This document shows, in pieces, positions 51,513-61,237 of a DNA stretch of 64,000 nucleotides. The position numbers and the translations under genes were made by a program. How positions within the stretch are numbered: position 1 is the first letter of the stretch; every line of letters starts with the position of its first letter. The notes beneath the pieces are model-generated. The model searched no databases, was not told where the DNA came from, and worked only from the letters and a program-made list of their open reading frames with translations. The stretch spans positions 1 through 64,000 of the forward strand of contig JACJOC010000098.1 of the NCBI GenBank assembly GCA_014695345.1, in the 5' to 3' direction. The stretch is from Cyanobacteria bacterium FACHB-471. GTDB taxonomy: Bacteria; Cyanobacteriota; Cyanobacteriia; Elainellales; Elainellaceae.

Positions 51513-53210
51513 ATGTCAAGGCCAAATATGTCACCTCTTCAGTGGTTTGGTCGTCAGCCTCACACTGTTGCCGTTACACCCACTCCTAAAAAAACAAAAT
51601 TTATTAGCCTACGAACAAAATTGTTAGTGGGGTGCAGTTTGGCGTTTGCGGCTGTCTGGGCAGGTGTTTTCTATCGGGCCTATAGCCTTGCAACAGAGCA
51701 AGCCATCTCCCATATCAAGGATGATTTGGCTAGTACCCTAACGGCTGCGGCTAACCAGGTCGATGGCGACACATTCTTATCTTTGTACCGGGAAGGAAAA
51801 CGTAGAGAAGATGGCTACAGCAATGACCTACGTTATTGGCAACATGTCAGGTGGTTGGCAACCGTAGAGAGCATTGAACCAAGAGCCTTTACCTACACCT
51901 ATGTAGCCGCACCTGAACCAGGAGCAATCGTTTTTATCGGTAGCGGCAGTGCCATTAACCATAGGATCGACGGAGCAAAATTCCTTGAGTATTACGACGT
52001 TGAAGCAGAGGAAGGGGCAACCGAAGGCTCAATTCTCTACCAGGGACTATCCAGTCAGACGATCAGCACCGAGTCCTTCACCGATCAATGGGGAACCTGG
52101 ATTTCTGGAGTCGCACCCATTACTAATTCACAAGGTGAAAAGGTTGGCGCTTTGGGAGTTGATTTTCGTTTTGATGAGGTGCGTAAAGTTCAACAAGCAA
52201 TTCGCCATCAGTTCTTAATCTCCTTCATTCCCACCTATGGCATCATCTTCGTGCTGGTCTACATTTTGTCGAGCGAGTTGACGAAACATTTGACGAAGCT
52301 CACTGAATCGGCCGAATTCATTGGTGCAGGAAACTATGAGCAGGGACTGTCCTATTCTCGGCAAAGCCGCTTCCCAGATGAGATGGACATTCTTGCTAAG
52401 GTACTTGACCTGATGATTACCAGCATTCGTACCCGTGAGCAGTTAATTCGTGAAGGCAAACTGGTAGAAAATGAAATGCGTCATGCTCTACAGGTGGAGA
52501 AAGAACTAAGTGAACTCAAATCTCGCTTTGTCGCGATGGTTTCCCATGAACTGCGAACTCCGTTGACTGTAATCAAAACTTCTACGGAGTTGCTAGAACA
52601 CTATGGGCAAAAAATAACCGAAGAGAAAAAGCAGCAATATTTTTGCCGAATGCAGACTGCAATTCAGAATATGACGCAGTTGCTTGAGGATGTTTTGGTT
52701 GCCAATCAGGCAGAAGCTGGACAGTTGGAGTTCAATCCAATTCCACTGGATCTAGAGCAGTTTTGTCGTGAGATTACAGCAGAGATGCAGCCAGAAGAAG
52801 GCAGCAGTCCGGTCATCACATTCACCAGTCAAATGAATGGCGAACCAGCGTGTGTAGACAAAAAGCTTTTACGCTTTATTCTGATCAATCTCCTCTCAAA
52901 TGCTCTGAAGTACTCTAAAACCGGACAAACAATTGATTTTGAGCTAGTTTGCCACAAGCAGATAGCTACCTTCACGGTGCGCGATCGCGGAATTGGTATC
53001 CCTCCTGAAGATCAGCCTCATTTGTTTAAGCTATTTCACCGGGCTGGCAATGTAGAGGCCGTTCAAGGAACAGGACTGGGACTGGCAATCGCCCAGCAGT
53101 GTGTGCTCCGCCATCAGGGGGAGATCAGCTTTACCAGCCAGCTTGGGGAAGGCACGACTTTCACAGTTAAGATTCCGCTTCAAAAGACGCAGCCAGTTCT
53201 GCTGGGCTAA
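51513..53210 (+). CDS. Membrane sensor histidine kinase
   Basis: A 565-residue kinase. Residues ~30-52 and ~230-255 are membrane helices bracketing a periplasmic sensor domain of about 180 residues. A HAMP-like segment (LTKLTESAEFIGAGNYEQGL) follows, then a coiled coil, the HisKA motif SHELRTPLTVIKTS (His near 345), and ATPase-domain motifs NLLSNALKYS (N box), DRGIGIPPEDQPHLF (G1) and GTGLGLAIAQQCV (G2). No response regulator gene adjoins it. Its 3' end overlaps the phosphoribosyltransferase gene by 44 bases, in opposite orientation. Confidence 0.92.
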   Translation: MSRPNMSPLQWFGRQPHTVAVTPTPKKTKFISLRTKLLVGCSLAFAAVWAGVFYRAYSLATEQAISHIKDDLASTLTAAANQVDGDTFLSLYREGKRREDGYSNDLRYWQHVRWLATVESIEPRAFTYTYVAAPEPGAIVFIGSGSAINHRIDGAKFLEYYDVEAEEGATEGSILYQGLSSQTISTESFTDQWGTWISGVAPITNSQGEKVGALGVDFRFDEVRKVQQAIRHQFLISFIPTYGIIFVLVYILSSELTKHLTKLTESAEFIGAGNYEQGLSYSRQSRFPDEMDILAKVLDLMITSIRTREQLIREGKLVENEMRHALQVEKELSELKSRFVAMVSHELRTPLTVIKTSTELLEHYGQKITEEKKQQYFCRMQTAIQNMTQLLEDVLVANQAEAGQLEFNPIPLDLEQFCREITAEMQPEEGSSPVITFTSQMNGEPACVDKKLLRFILINLLSNALKYSKTGQTIDFELVCHKQIATFTVRDRGIGIPPEDQPHLFKLFHRAGNVEAVQGTGLGLAIAQQCVLRHQGEISFTSQLGEGTTFTVKIPLQKTQPVLLG

Positions 53211-53685
53211 TTTTTTCATACCCCTCAAACGGCTGGTGAATCCAGGGATTGTCAGACAAATAGTCAACGTAGTAGTCAGGAGCAATGACCGAGCATTCTT
53301 TGTACCACAACACGGCAGTTCGCACTTCGTCGGTGTAAAACCCGTAGTGGCGATCGAGCCAAGTCAGAGTGCGCTTTAAAGTCACACCTGAATCGACTAA
53401 ATCATCAACCAGCAGAACATGGCTGCCTAGATTGGCGGTTGTCATCGTTAAGTCGCGAGAAAAGGTGACTGAGCCTCGTACTTGATTATTGGGACCACCA
53501 TAGGAGGAAGTTGCCAGAATTGCCAGGGGTTTGTCATAGATGCGAGACAAAACGTCTCCAACTCGTAGTCCACCTTTAGCGAGACAAATAATTTGGTTGA
53601 AATTCCAACCGGACTGGTGAATTTTGACCGCGAGTTGCTCAATTTTTTGGTAGTAATCTGCCCAGGAAACGTGAAGGTCTGGCAT
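53167..53685 (-). CDS. Phosphoribosyltransferase
   Basis: A 172-residue purine-type phosphoribosyltransferase: PRPP-binding loop VLLVDDLVDSGVTLKRTL near residue 90 and the N-terminal QIICLAKGGLRVGDVLSR near residue 33. Probably salvages hypoxanthine/xanthine or guanine, but specificity cannot be read. Its last 15 codons overlap the 3' end of the convergent histidine kinase gene. Upstream lies a 20-base inverted repeat. Confidence 0.88.
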   Translation of the reverse strand: MPDLHVSWADYYQKIEQLAVKIHQSGWNFNQIICLAKGGLRVGDVLSRIYDKPLAILATSSYGGPNNQVRGSVTFSRDLTMTTANLGSHVLLVDDLVDSGVTLKRTLTWLDRHYGFYTDEVRTAVLWYKECSVIAPDYYVDYLSDNPWIHQPFEGYEKISPAELAASFEAES

Positions 53686-53735
53686 GACAGGCTCAATTCA
53701 GATTGCAAAGATGAGAAGCATCATATAGGAAACTT

Positions 53736-53790
53736 GTTTAATTTTTGAAAGGTTGTGTCCCCTTCACCGTACAACTTTCAAAAATCAAAC
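53736..53790. repeat. 20-bp imperfect inverted repeat before the phosphoribosyltransferase
   Basis: The left arm (53736-53756, GTTTAATTTTTGAAAGGTTGT) and right arm (53771-53790, ACAACTTTCAAAAATCAAAC) pair with two irregularities around a 14-base loop. On the minus strand the element lies about 50 bases before the phosphoribosyltransferase ATG. It could be a terminator remnant or a 5' leader hairpin. Confidence 0.65.
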
Positions 53791-53980
53791 TTCAAAATTC
53801 CACAAAATCATGACACCCTGAGATGATGGCACAAGGTAACTGTTTTGACATGTAACCAGACGCAATACTGGCACTTGTATCAGCACGCTGTTGCTATACC
53901 TCCCCTAACCTGCTGTTATAGGTTTGCCAGAGGAAACGCTTGCCTAAGTTCCCTATCGTTCAGCCTGCCTTAAATTCGAC

Positions 53981-55483
53981 ATGACTCAATCTGCACCTGC
54001 TGACACTCAACCATCTCAAAAGCTCAACCTTTTCACCAAGCTATCTTACGGCGCTGGAGATATGAGTGGAGGCATCACTGCAAACTTACAGGCCTGGTCG
54101 CTGCTGATTTTTCTCACTAATGTTGCTGGGTTAAATCCAGCTTTGGCAGGGCAAGTATTGCTGATCGGCAAAGTGTGGGATGCATTCAACGATCCTGCGG
54201 TGGGGGTGTTGAGCGATCGCACCCATTCTCCTCGCTGGGGCCGTCGTCATCCCTGGATGCTGTATGGCACCATTCCAATGGGGTTGAGCTTTTGCCTAAT
54301 GTGGCTAGTGCCAGATTTTAATATCACACTCAAGTTTTGGTATTACGTCCTGGTTGGCATTCTTTTTAACGCAGCTTACACCGTGGTCAATGTACCTTAC
54401 TCTGCTCTGACTGCGGAGCTAACCCAAGACTATGACGAGCGCACCAGCTTAAACAGCTTTAGGCTTGCCTTTTCACTGGGTGGTGCAGTCTTAGCCCTGG
54501 TTTTGGGCTTCGTGATGGGGGAAGTTTTCTCCAATGCCAGACAACAATATTGGGTCACGGGAATTGTGTGCGCCGTCCTGTCGATCTTGACACTGTATTG
54601 GTGTATTTGGGGCACCATTGGCAGAACGCGGCAAAACATGCAGCAAGCCAGCTTGCAGCCAGAAAACGATGCAGAATCGATGCCAATTTTAGAACAATTC
54701 AAAGTTGCCCTAAGCAATCGTCCTTTTCTCTATGTGATTGGTATTTATCTGTTCTCCTGGCTGGCACTCCAGTTTACGGCTGCAATCATTCCCTACTTTG
54801 TTGTGAGCTGGATGGGGCTGGACTCTTATTTTTTGGTAGCAGCGGCCGTCCAGGGAACGGCAATTATCATGCTGTTTGTTTGCAACGCCATTAGCAAGCG
54901 GGTTGGTAAGCGATCGCTCTATTTCATGGGCATGGGCTTGTGGATTATTGTTCAGGCAGGTCTATTCTTTGTGCAGCCTGGTCAGGTTGGGCTGATGTAT
55001 TTACTTTGTTTTGCTGCCAGTTTTGGAGTTGCCACCGCTTATCTGGTGCCCTGGGCAATGTTGCCCGACGTGATCGAGCTAGACGAGTTAGAAACCGGGC
55101 AGCGGCGAGAAGGCGTTTTCTACGCGTTTATGACCCTGCTGCAAAAAATTGGACTGGCAGTCGGACTGGCTCTGGTGGGTATCGCACTGGAGCAATCAGG
55201 CTTCATTGAAGCCACTCCTGGAGAGCCGCTTCCGGTGCAACCTGAGTCTGCGCTGTTGGCCATTCGCGTGGCGATCGGTCCATTACCTACCGTGTCACTG
55301 ATTTTAGGCGTGATTTTGGCTTACTTTTATCCAATTACCCGTGAAAAGCACGCTGAAATCCTTCTAAAGTTGCACCAGCGCAAGCAAGCTCGCCAAATCG
55401 AAGCCGCAGAAGCCGTTCCTGGCGAATTGCCTCAGCCTCCACTAGCTAGCGATGAACCGGCAGAAGATGAAACCAGACTTTAA
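53981..55483 (+). CDS. GPH-family sugar:cation symporter-like transporter
   Basis: A 500-residue transporter with twelve hydrophobic helices. Landmarks of the glycoside-pentoside-hexuronide family: KLSYGAGDMSGGI near residue 20, VGVLSDRTHSPRWGRRHPW near residue 75, and NVPYSALTAELTQDYDERT near residue 135. The C-terminal tail is acidic/Pro-rich. Substrate (sugar, or another solute) is unknown. It is divergent from the phosphoribosyltransferase, with the transferase gene on the other side of the 295-base gap. Confidence 0.88.
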   Translation: MTQSAPADTQPSQKLNLFTKLSYGAGDMSGGITANLQAWSLLIFLTNVAGLNPALAGQVLLIGKVWDAFNDPAVGVLSDRTHSPRWGRRHPWMLYGTIPMGLSFCLMWLVPDFNITLKFWYYVLVGILFNAAYTVVNVPYSALTAELTQDYDERTSLNSFRLAFSLGGAVLALVLGFVMGEVFSNARQQYWVTGIVCAVLSILTLYWCIWGTIGRTRQNMQQASLQPENDAESMPILEQFKVALSNRPFLYVIGIYLFSWLALQFTAAIIPYFVVSWMGLDSYFLVAAAVQGTAIIMLFVCNAISKRVGKRSLYFMGMGLWIIVQAGLFFVQPGQVGLMYLLCFAASFGVATAYLVPWAMLPDVIELDELETGQRREGVFYAFMTLLQKIGLAVGLALVGIALEQSGFIEATPGEPLPVQPESALLAIRVAIGPLPTVSLILGVILAYFYPITREKHAEILLKLHQRKQARQIEAAEAVPGELPQPPLASDEPAEDETRL

Positions 55484-55527
55484 GATGAACCTTGCTGAGC
55501 TACGGGCTTATCTGCTTTCACATTGTG

Positions 55528-56265
55528 ATGATGAGGCATTCTATTAGCTCTGGTTGGGGTTCTCCCCCGCTTCACCCGGTCTTAGACAAAGATCAGATTC
55601 ACCTTTGGCTAACCTGGGTTGATCAGGCGATCGCCCAAGTTCCCCAACTTCGACAAATTCTCTCTGCCGACGAGCAAGCCAGAGCCGATCGCTTCCACTT
55701 TGAGCGCGATCGCCATCGCTTCACCATCAGTCGAGGACGATTGCGGCAAATCTTGAGCCGTTATTTGAATACTTCCGCTGAACAAATTCAGTTTTGCTAT
55801 GGAATTCACGGCAAACCGTCATTAGCAGGTTCTCTTGCCAACACCGGACTGCAATTTAACCTGGCGCATTCTGGGGAAGTCGTATTGTGCGGAGTAACAC
55901 GCGATCGCCAAATCGGGGTTGATGTTGAGCAAATTCGCCCGCTGCCCAAAGTTCATCAGCTTGCAGAACGTTGCCTTTCCCCCCAAGAACAAAACTCACT
56001 CACCAATTCAAACAGCCCTGAAGAAACTTTTTTGACCTACTGGACTTGTAAAGAGGCTTACCTAAAGGCGATCGGCAGCGGTTTGAGCCAACCTATGGAT
56101 CAAATCGAATTTGCCCTAACTCCAAGGGTTCAACTGCAGAAAGTTTTAGGCAGTTCTGAAACAGCAAACCTCTGGTCGTTACAGCTACTCGATCTTTCGG
56201 CTAGCTACAAAGCAGCCCTTGCGGTAGAAGGGCCGGACTATCAGCTAAGGTGCTGGGAGATCTGA
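55528..56265 (+). CDS. 4'-phosphopantetheinyl transferase (Sfp type)
   Basis: It adds the pantetheine arm to carrier proteins of fatty-acid or polyketide/non-ribosomal peptide synthesis. The protein (about 245 residues from MMRHSISSGWG) has HLWLTWVDQAIAQVPQL near the N-terminus, LAHSGEVVLCGVTRDRQIGVDVEQIRPL near residue 110 and WTCKEAYLKAIGSGLSQ near residue 170. The Mg site D in GVDVE and E in WTCKEA are present. The frame extends 12 codons upstream to a TTG. Starts 44 bases after the GPH symporter. Confidence 0.88.
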   Translation: MMRHSISSGWGSPPLHPVLDKDQIHLWLTWVDQAIAQVPQLRQILSADEQARADRFHFERDRHRFTISRGRLRQILSRYLNTSAEQIQFCYGIHGKPSLAGSLANTGLQFNLAHSGEVVLCGVTRDRQIGVDVEQIRPLPKVHQLAERCLSPQEQNSLTNSNSPEETFLTYWTCKEAYLKAIGSGLSQPMDQIEFALTPRVQLQKVLGSSETANLWSLQLLDLSASYKAALAVEGPDYQLRCWEI

Positions 56266-56311
56266 TTAAGTTTGCCGGAAAGCAGAGGGGGAGATCGCTC
56301 CTGCACCTACC

Positions 56312-56908
56312 CTACAATTGAGAATCAATTCTTTTATCGTGCGTCAGTCGCCTCAGTCCCATAATCAGTGCAACTCCCGCCAATGCCCCACCAATGTGAG
56401 CAATCCGATTAACTCCATCTTGCAGTCCAACCTGCTGCAATTCAGTTACCACCTGCTGAATCACAAACTGCCCCAAAATCAGAACTTCTAGAATTTTGCG
56501 CCAGCTCCAGCTCAGCTTAATCAGAACACTGACCACAAACAAGCCAAATACTGCGCCAGAAGCCCCCAAAGAAAGAGTTGCTCCAGGCTGCAACAGCACA
56601 CTCAACAGGTTTGCACCCAGCCCTGTAACGAGATAGCTTGCAACAACACCTAAAATCCCTTCTTCTTCCTCAACTAGCTTGCCAAAAATGTAGAGAAAAA
56701 ACAGGTTGCCTGAAAGGTGCGCCCAATTTGCGTGAAGGAACATGGACGTAAAAAACTGATACCAAACAGGGCGAGCATGGTTTAGATAAAGAAACTGGAG
56801 CGGTAAAGCCTGATCCAGCACAAACAGGATTAAATTGATCAGAATCAGCGCAAAAACGCCATTATAAAAACGTTCTTGCTTTCGGTCAGGTCGGTTAAGT
56901 TCTAACAT
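56312..56908 (-). CDS. Rhomboid-family intramembrane serine protease
   Basis: A 198-residue six-helix protein. The catalytic Ser is in SLGASGAVFGLF near residue 118, and the His is in NRIAHIGGALAGV near residue 172. The conserved loop with HANWAHLSGNLFFLYIFG near residue 60 is the L1 signature. It converges with the phosphopantetheinyl transferase gene. Substrate unknown. Confidence 0.9.
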   Translation of the reverse strand: MLELNRPDRKQERFYNGVFALILINLILFVLDQALPLQFLYLNHARPVWYQFFTSMFLHANWAHLSGNLFFLYIFGKLVEEEEGILGVVASYLVTGLGANLLSVLLQPGATLSLGASGAVFGLFVVSVLIKLSWSWRKILEVLILGQFVIQQVVTELQQVGLQDGVNRIAHIGGALAGVALIMGLRRLTHDKRIDSQL

Positions 56909-57174
56909 CTATAGGTTTCGGTTGAGAACAGCAGAGCAGCAATTCTGTCAGGCTCAAGCGTATGCTTGCTTCTATTTTAGGAAGGCTAGAATCCAGGTTT
57001 GACTGAGGGCAGGGAGCAAGCAGGGAGAGGAAGGCGATCGCTCCAAAGCTGGCTGCTTGTATCTTAGCGAAGTGAATTAGGGTGGCGTGAATTCACAAAA
57101 TTGTACGAGAAAATAGTTCATATGTTCGTCTTGGCGATCGCTTACCCTAAAGGATGGGAACTTACAAACGCTCT

Positions 57175-59295
57175 ATGTCCTACGAACCGCTTCATCACAA
57201 ATATCGTCCGCAGACGTTTGCAGAACTGGTAGGACAGGGGGCGATCGCCACCACGCTTAGCAATGCCCTTCAGCAACAGCGAATTGCCCCTGCATACCTA
57301 TTTACTGGACCTAGAGGAACGGGAAAAACGTCCAGCGCCCGAATTTTGGCAAAATCACTGAACTGCATCAAAAGTGATGTGCCCACGGCCAAACCCTGTG
57401 GCGTGTGTGATGTGTGCCGGGCGATTGCCAGAGGTTCAGCCTTAGATGTCATCGAAATCGACGCAGCTAGCAACACAGGTGTAGACAACATCCGTGAACT
57501 GATTGAACGCGCCCAGTTTGCTCCAGTTCAGTGTCGCTTTAAGGTCTACGTCATCGATGAGTGCCACATGCTCAGCACAGCGGCGTTTAACGCTTTACTC
57601 AAGACTTTGGAGGAACCGCCCGATCGTGTTGTATTTGTTTTGGCAACAACAGATCCACAGCGGGTGCTGCCAACCATCATTTCTCGATGTCAGCGGTTCG
57701 ATTTTCGCCGGATTCCGCTAGAGGCAATAGTGGAGCACTTAGGCGTAATTGCGTCTAAGGAACAGATCAACATTGCCCCCGATGCCGTGCAACTGGTTGC
57801 CCAAATCTCCCAAGGCGGACTGCGAGATGCCGAAAGCTTGCTCGATCAGTTGAGCTTACTGGAAGGCGAAATCACAGTTGAGCGGGTTTGGGAACTGGTA
57901 GGCGCGGTGCCAGAACGAGATCTACTAGAGCTGGTGCGGGCGATCGCCCAGGATGATCCTGCAAGGCTGCTAGACCAAGCGCGTCACCTGATGGATCGAG
58001 GTCGGGAGCCGCTGATCGTGCTGCAAAACCTCGCTAGCTTTTATCGAGATTTGCTGATTGCCAAAACTGCCCCCAATCGTAACGATCTAGTTGCCATTAC
58101 ACCGCCAACTTGGGCTGAGCTACGAGAATTTGTGCAAGATCTGGAGCTCGCGATCATTCTGATGGGGCAGCAGCATCTTCGGGCCGCTGAGGTACAGGTC
58201 AAAAACACAACTCAGCCTCGGCTTTGGCTAGAGGTGATTTTGATGGGGCTGTTGCCTTCTGCGATCGCCAGTCAAGCTGCACCCGTCCAGCAGCGGAGTA
58301 CAGCAGTTCAACCAGTTAGCAGGGTGCGATCGCCATCCACAGCCCCTGTCGCTCAAACACCCAATCCTGCCGCTATTCCTACTCCCGTCAAACCAGATCT
58401 TGCTAAACCGGAACAAGTTGCAGCGCAGGAAACAGCTGCTCCTTCCCAAGAAACTGGTGAAGCAGTGCAGCAACCTTCAGAGGTTGCTGCCTTACCCGTC
58501 GAAGACATTGAACCACTTACAGAAGAAATTTCTGAAGAGCCTGAAACTGACCCGATAGTTTCTCAACCTACCACTAGCTCTACTGAGCAAACAGATCTCA
58601 ACCAGCTTTGGCAAGAAGTTTTGTCCTACTTGCAGCCGCCCTCAACTCAGATGCTCTTACGCCAACAGGGTAACTTGGTTAGCTTCGATGGTCAGGTTGC
58701 CCAGATTGCAATTAGCGCCAAGTGGCATCCGACCGTCAAAGAGAGAGCATCTAGAGTTGAAGCTGCTTTCCAGAAAGCCTGCAATCATCCAGTTGTTGTC
58801 AGAATCGATGCTACAGGTTCGCCGCCACCGCAATTGGGTAATACAGACTCCGCGAAAGGAATTTCTTCTGCTTCACACCCCCTCCCCTCAAACCTAGCCA
58901 ATCATACAGACACAAACCATCCAGCAGCTTTCAGCCCCCCATCCTCAACTCCTGCTCCTGCCAAACCCAGTTTCATCCAGAAGGAGCCTACCAACGGGCA
59001 AACTTACCCATCAAAAAATGGACATGTCCAACCGCTCGAACAGCCCTCAAATCTGCCACTAGCAAAATTTTCGGTTGATGCGCCTGATGTCGGACTGTCT
59101 CTACCTGCCTGGGAAGCAGAGGATAAAGTGACGGAGGCAGCTAAAAGTTTAGCCAACTTTTTTAATGGGCAAGTTGTTAGCTTAGAGGGCGATATTGAGC
59201 TACCTCAAAGCTCCGAAGTTTTCTCGACCGATGGCGATGGAGCCGGAATCAATGAAAACGACCTGGATGCTGAAGACGATGAGCTTCCCTTTTAA
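57175..59295 (+). CDS. dnaX: DNA polymerase III gamma/tau subunit
   Basis: DnaX loads the sliding clamp. About 706 residues from MSYEPLHHKYRPQTF; an in-frame ATG seven codons earlier is less likely. AAA motor: FTGPRGTGKTSSARILAKSLNC (Walker A near residue 43), a four-Cys zinc module CGVCDVC, VIDECHMLS (Walker B near residue 120) and the arginine finger DQLSLL region. The C-terminal third is Pro/Gln/Ser-rich as in tau. No intein interrupts the Walker A loop, unlike Synechocystis DnaX. A 26-base hairpin follows the stop. Confidence 0.95.
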   Translation: MSYEPLHHKYRPQTFAELVGQGAIATTLSNALQQQRIAPAYLFTGPRGTGKTSSARILAKSLNCIKSDVPTAKPCGVCDVCRAIARGSALDVIEIDAASNTGVDNIRELIERAQFAPVQCRFKVYVIDECHMLSTAAFNALLKTLEEPPDRVVFVLATTDPQRVLPTIISRCQRFDFRRIPLEAIVEHLGVIASKEQINIAPDAVQLVAQISQGGLRDAESLLDQLSLLEGEITVERVWELVGAVPERDLLELVRAIAQDDPARLLDQARHLMDRGREPLIVLQNLASFYRDLLIAKTAPNRNDLVAITPPTWAELREFVQDLELAIILMGQQHLRAAEVQVKNTTQPRLWLEVILMGLLPSAIASQAAPVQQRSTAVQPVSRVRSPSTAPVAQTPNPAAIPTPVKPDLAKPEQVAAQETAAPSQETGEAVQQPSEVAALPVEDIEPLTEEISEEPETDPIVSQPTTSSTEQTDLNQLWQEVLSYLQPPSTQMLLRQQGNLVSFDGQVAQIAISAKWHPTVKERASRVEAAFQKACNHPVVVRIDATGSPPPQLGNTDSAKGISSASHPLPSNLANHTDTNHPAAFSPPSSTPAPAKPSFIQKEPTNGQTYPSKNGHVQPLEQPSNLPLAKFSVDAPDVGLSLPAWEAEDKVTEAAKSLANFFNGQVVSLEGDIELPQSSEVFSTDGDGAGINENDLDAEDDELPF

Positions 59296-59314
59296 TACCA
59301 CTTCCAAAAATTAG

Positions 59315-59369
59315 AGCTACAGAATGGAAGGGCACCCCGCTAAGCGGGGTGCCCTTCCATTCTGTAGCT
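59315..59369 (+). terminator. 26-bp perfect stem-loop after dnaX
   Basis: Left arm 59315-59340 and right arm 59344-59369 are exact complements of 26 bases around 'taa'. TGTTTTTG follows on the plus strand. It starts 20 bases past the dnaX stop, so it is a strong intrinsic terminator. It is also well placed to end the opposite transcript. Confidence 0.8.
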
Positions 59370-59450
59370 TGTTTTTGTAGAAACAGTATAAGAGCATCTT
59401 CTAGGGTCGAAAGGCATTACTCTGATTCGCCAGCCAGCACAACATCGGCA

Positions 59451-60206
59451 CTATAGCTGCAATAACTGACGGCGACGAGCAAGAATTTGCTCCGGCTCGA
59501 TCTGGACAACGGCTTCTGCTAGCGGCAGTGCCCGTTTTGCCCCTTGAAATACGTTCACCTGATAAACCCGCTGGTTGGTCATATCCACTCCAGTCAACCA
59601 ACCGCTTTTGGGATGATACGCGCCCGTGTCGATGTCTAACCAGCCTCGCCCCTGCGCTAGCGCACCAGGAGTTACGTTCGGCAACGTAAAGGTAATCGTG
59701 TGCCCTGTAACAATCAGCTTGTCTGGAAAGTAGGGTTTTTGAATGCTGTGAAACTCTTCCCGAATCCAGCAGTAGTCCTGCACGGTCTGGTCAACCAGTG
59801 GCACGCCCGGATGTACTCCCGCATGAACCAGCCAAACGTCTCCCAAGTCTAAATGGGTTGGCAGTTGACGAATCCAGTCTAAATGTTCAAGCAGTGCTTC
59901 GGGTTGCTTGTAGCTAGAGATTGTTGTCTGTCCGCCGCTGTAGAGCCATGCTTGAAGCGCATTGGGACAAACTTTGCCTTGAGGGAAAGAGTCAACCAAA
60001 AGCTGTTCATGGTTTCCAAGCAGGCAAGTATAACCATTTTGCCTGACAAAACTGACTACCTGAGCACTTTTTGGACCTCGGTCAATCAGGTCGCCTAGAA
60101 AATAGACTTGGTCTGCTGAGCTTGGAGCGATCGCCTCCAACAGTCTCATCAAGCCATCGTAGTGACCATGTACATCACCAATAAAAATGCGACGACCACT
60201 AACCAC
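59451..60206 (-). CDS. Metallophosphoesterase / protein phosphatase-like
   Basis: The 251-residue protein (GTG start; a TTG two codons earlier is possible) has the calcineurin-type motifs: FIGDVHGHYDGL at the start, FLGDLIDRGPKSAQV near residue 40, CLLGNHEQLLV near residue 70, WLVHAGVHP near residue 130 and VTGHTITF near residue 175. These bind two metals. It is a PPP/diadenosine-type or Ser/Thr phosphatase; substrate unknown. Converges with dnaX. Confidence 0.88.
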   Translation of the reverse strand: MVSGRRIFIGDVHGHYDGLMRLLEAIAPSSADQVYFLGDLIDRGPKSAQVVSFVRQNGYTCLLGNHEQLLVDSFPQGKVCPNALQAWLYSGGQTTISSYKQPEALLEHLDWIRQLPTHLDLGDVWLVHAGVHPGVPLVDQTVQDYCWIREEFHSIQKPYFPDKLIVTGHTITFTLPNVTPGALAQGRGWLDIDTGAYHPKSGWLTGVDMTNQRVYQVNVFQGAKRALPLAEAVVQIEPEQILARRRQLLQL

Positions 60207-60482
60207 GCTCAATCAGTCCTTCTACTAAAAACACTAGATAGGATCACGGGGCCAAGGGCCATGAACCCACTCTGAAACCTAGAACCAGCTTCTCAGTGCG
60301 ACGGCTCTATAAAAAATTACGCGCTTCCGAGAGAATTTCAGGAAATCAGTTTTGATTGTTCACAGTCGTTGTTTTTGCCGGGAAAAAGGAATGCTGGATA
60401 AAGCCCCATTTATTCAATTATGCCCAACAGAATCAACAACTATCACGATTAGAGTGTTAAATATGATACCTACACTCAATCT

Positions 60483-61193
60483 TCATTGGCTTAAAGCTCG
60501 TAAAAACTGCTGTAAACCAGACAACAGCCCTTTTCGGGAAGTTTGTTGAGCAGTTGGTTGCCCTGTTCCTCTTGCAAAGATTTCATCTAGAGCTTCTCCC
60601 ACAGGTTTCTGTGGTTCCTCTGCAATCAACTGATATCCTGTATCTTTTTCTATCCAAACTTGCCAGGGATCAGGGAAAGAGCGCAACAGGGCGGCACCCT
60701 CTAGGGGTTTGAGGTAGTAGCAAGACTCAAAGGTGCTGAGCAAGCGATCGCGAAGCTGTCGTCCAGCATAGCCAATCCCAATTGTGGCAATGTCTTCCAG
60801 GCGGGGATTGAGCAAAACAACGGGACGATCCAACGCTGTTTCACACAGTTTTTCGACTTGTGCAATTTCTACAGCGGAAGGTTCTACAAAAACAAATAGC
60901 TTGTCTTCTGGCTGAATTTCGGCTTTGATTTCTCCCATTGCCCGAATTGAGTAGGGCTTTTCGCCCCAATCTCGCCGTGCCAGAGCCGCTGAGCCGGCGT
61001 CTGGGAAAAACACCCTCAGTTGACTGCCCAAATCCTCGAAAGCCGGAATAAATTTCTCGGCAACAGGAAGAATTTTGAGTTCTGGGAAGGCTAGTTCTAC
61101 CTGAAGCCGGGTACGACCAGCAGCGATCGCCGCTTGGGTCGCTTGCTGCGCCTGAGCGATCGCGTCATCAAGGGTGTTGGGAAGTTCGGACAT
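60483..61193 (-). CDS. DUF1995-family protein
   Basis: A 236-residue protein conserved in cyanobacteria and chloroplasts (DUF1995). It begins SELPNTLDDAIAQAQQAT, has LQVELAFPELKILPVAEKF near residue 28 and LFVFVEPSAVEIAQVEKLC near residue 100, and a C-terminal basic, Ser-rich end. Plant relatives include photosystem II accumulation factors (LPA3-like), but orthology cannot be shown here. 45 bases upstream of the next gene on the same strand. Confidence 0.78.
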   Translation of the reverse strand: MSELPNTLDDAIAQAQQATQAAIAAGRTRLQVELAFPELKILPVAEKFIPAFEDLGSQLRVFFPDAGSAALARRDWGEKPYSIRAMGEIKAEIQPEDKLFVFVEPSAVEIAQVEKLCETALDRPVVLLNPRLEDIATIGIGYAGRQLRDRLLSTFESCYYLKPLEGAALLRSFPDPWQVWIEKDTGYQLIAEEPQKPVGEALDEIFARGTGQPTAQQTSRKGLLSGLQQFLRALSQ

Positions 61194-61237
61194 GAGGGGT
61201 GAAGGGGGGCTAGGAATTAAGGACTGGAGATCAGGGG

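Noticed and set aside
57295-57360. Intein in dnaX
   Set aside because: The Walker A loop reads through uninterrupted and the protein length is normal; no intein block is present.
60352-60549. 65-codon plus-strand frame
   Set aside because: It overlaps the 3' end of the DUF1995 gene and has no features; the coding strand is minus.
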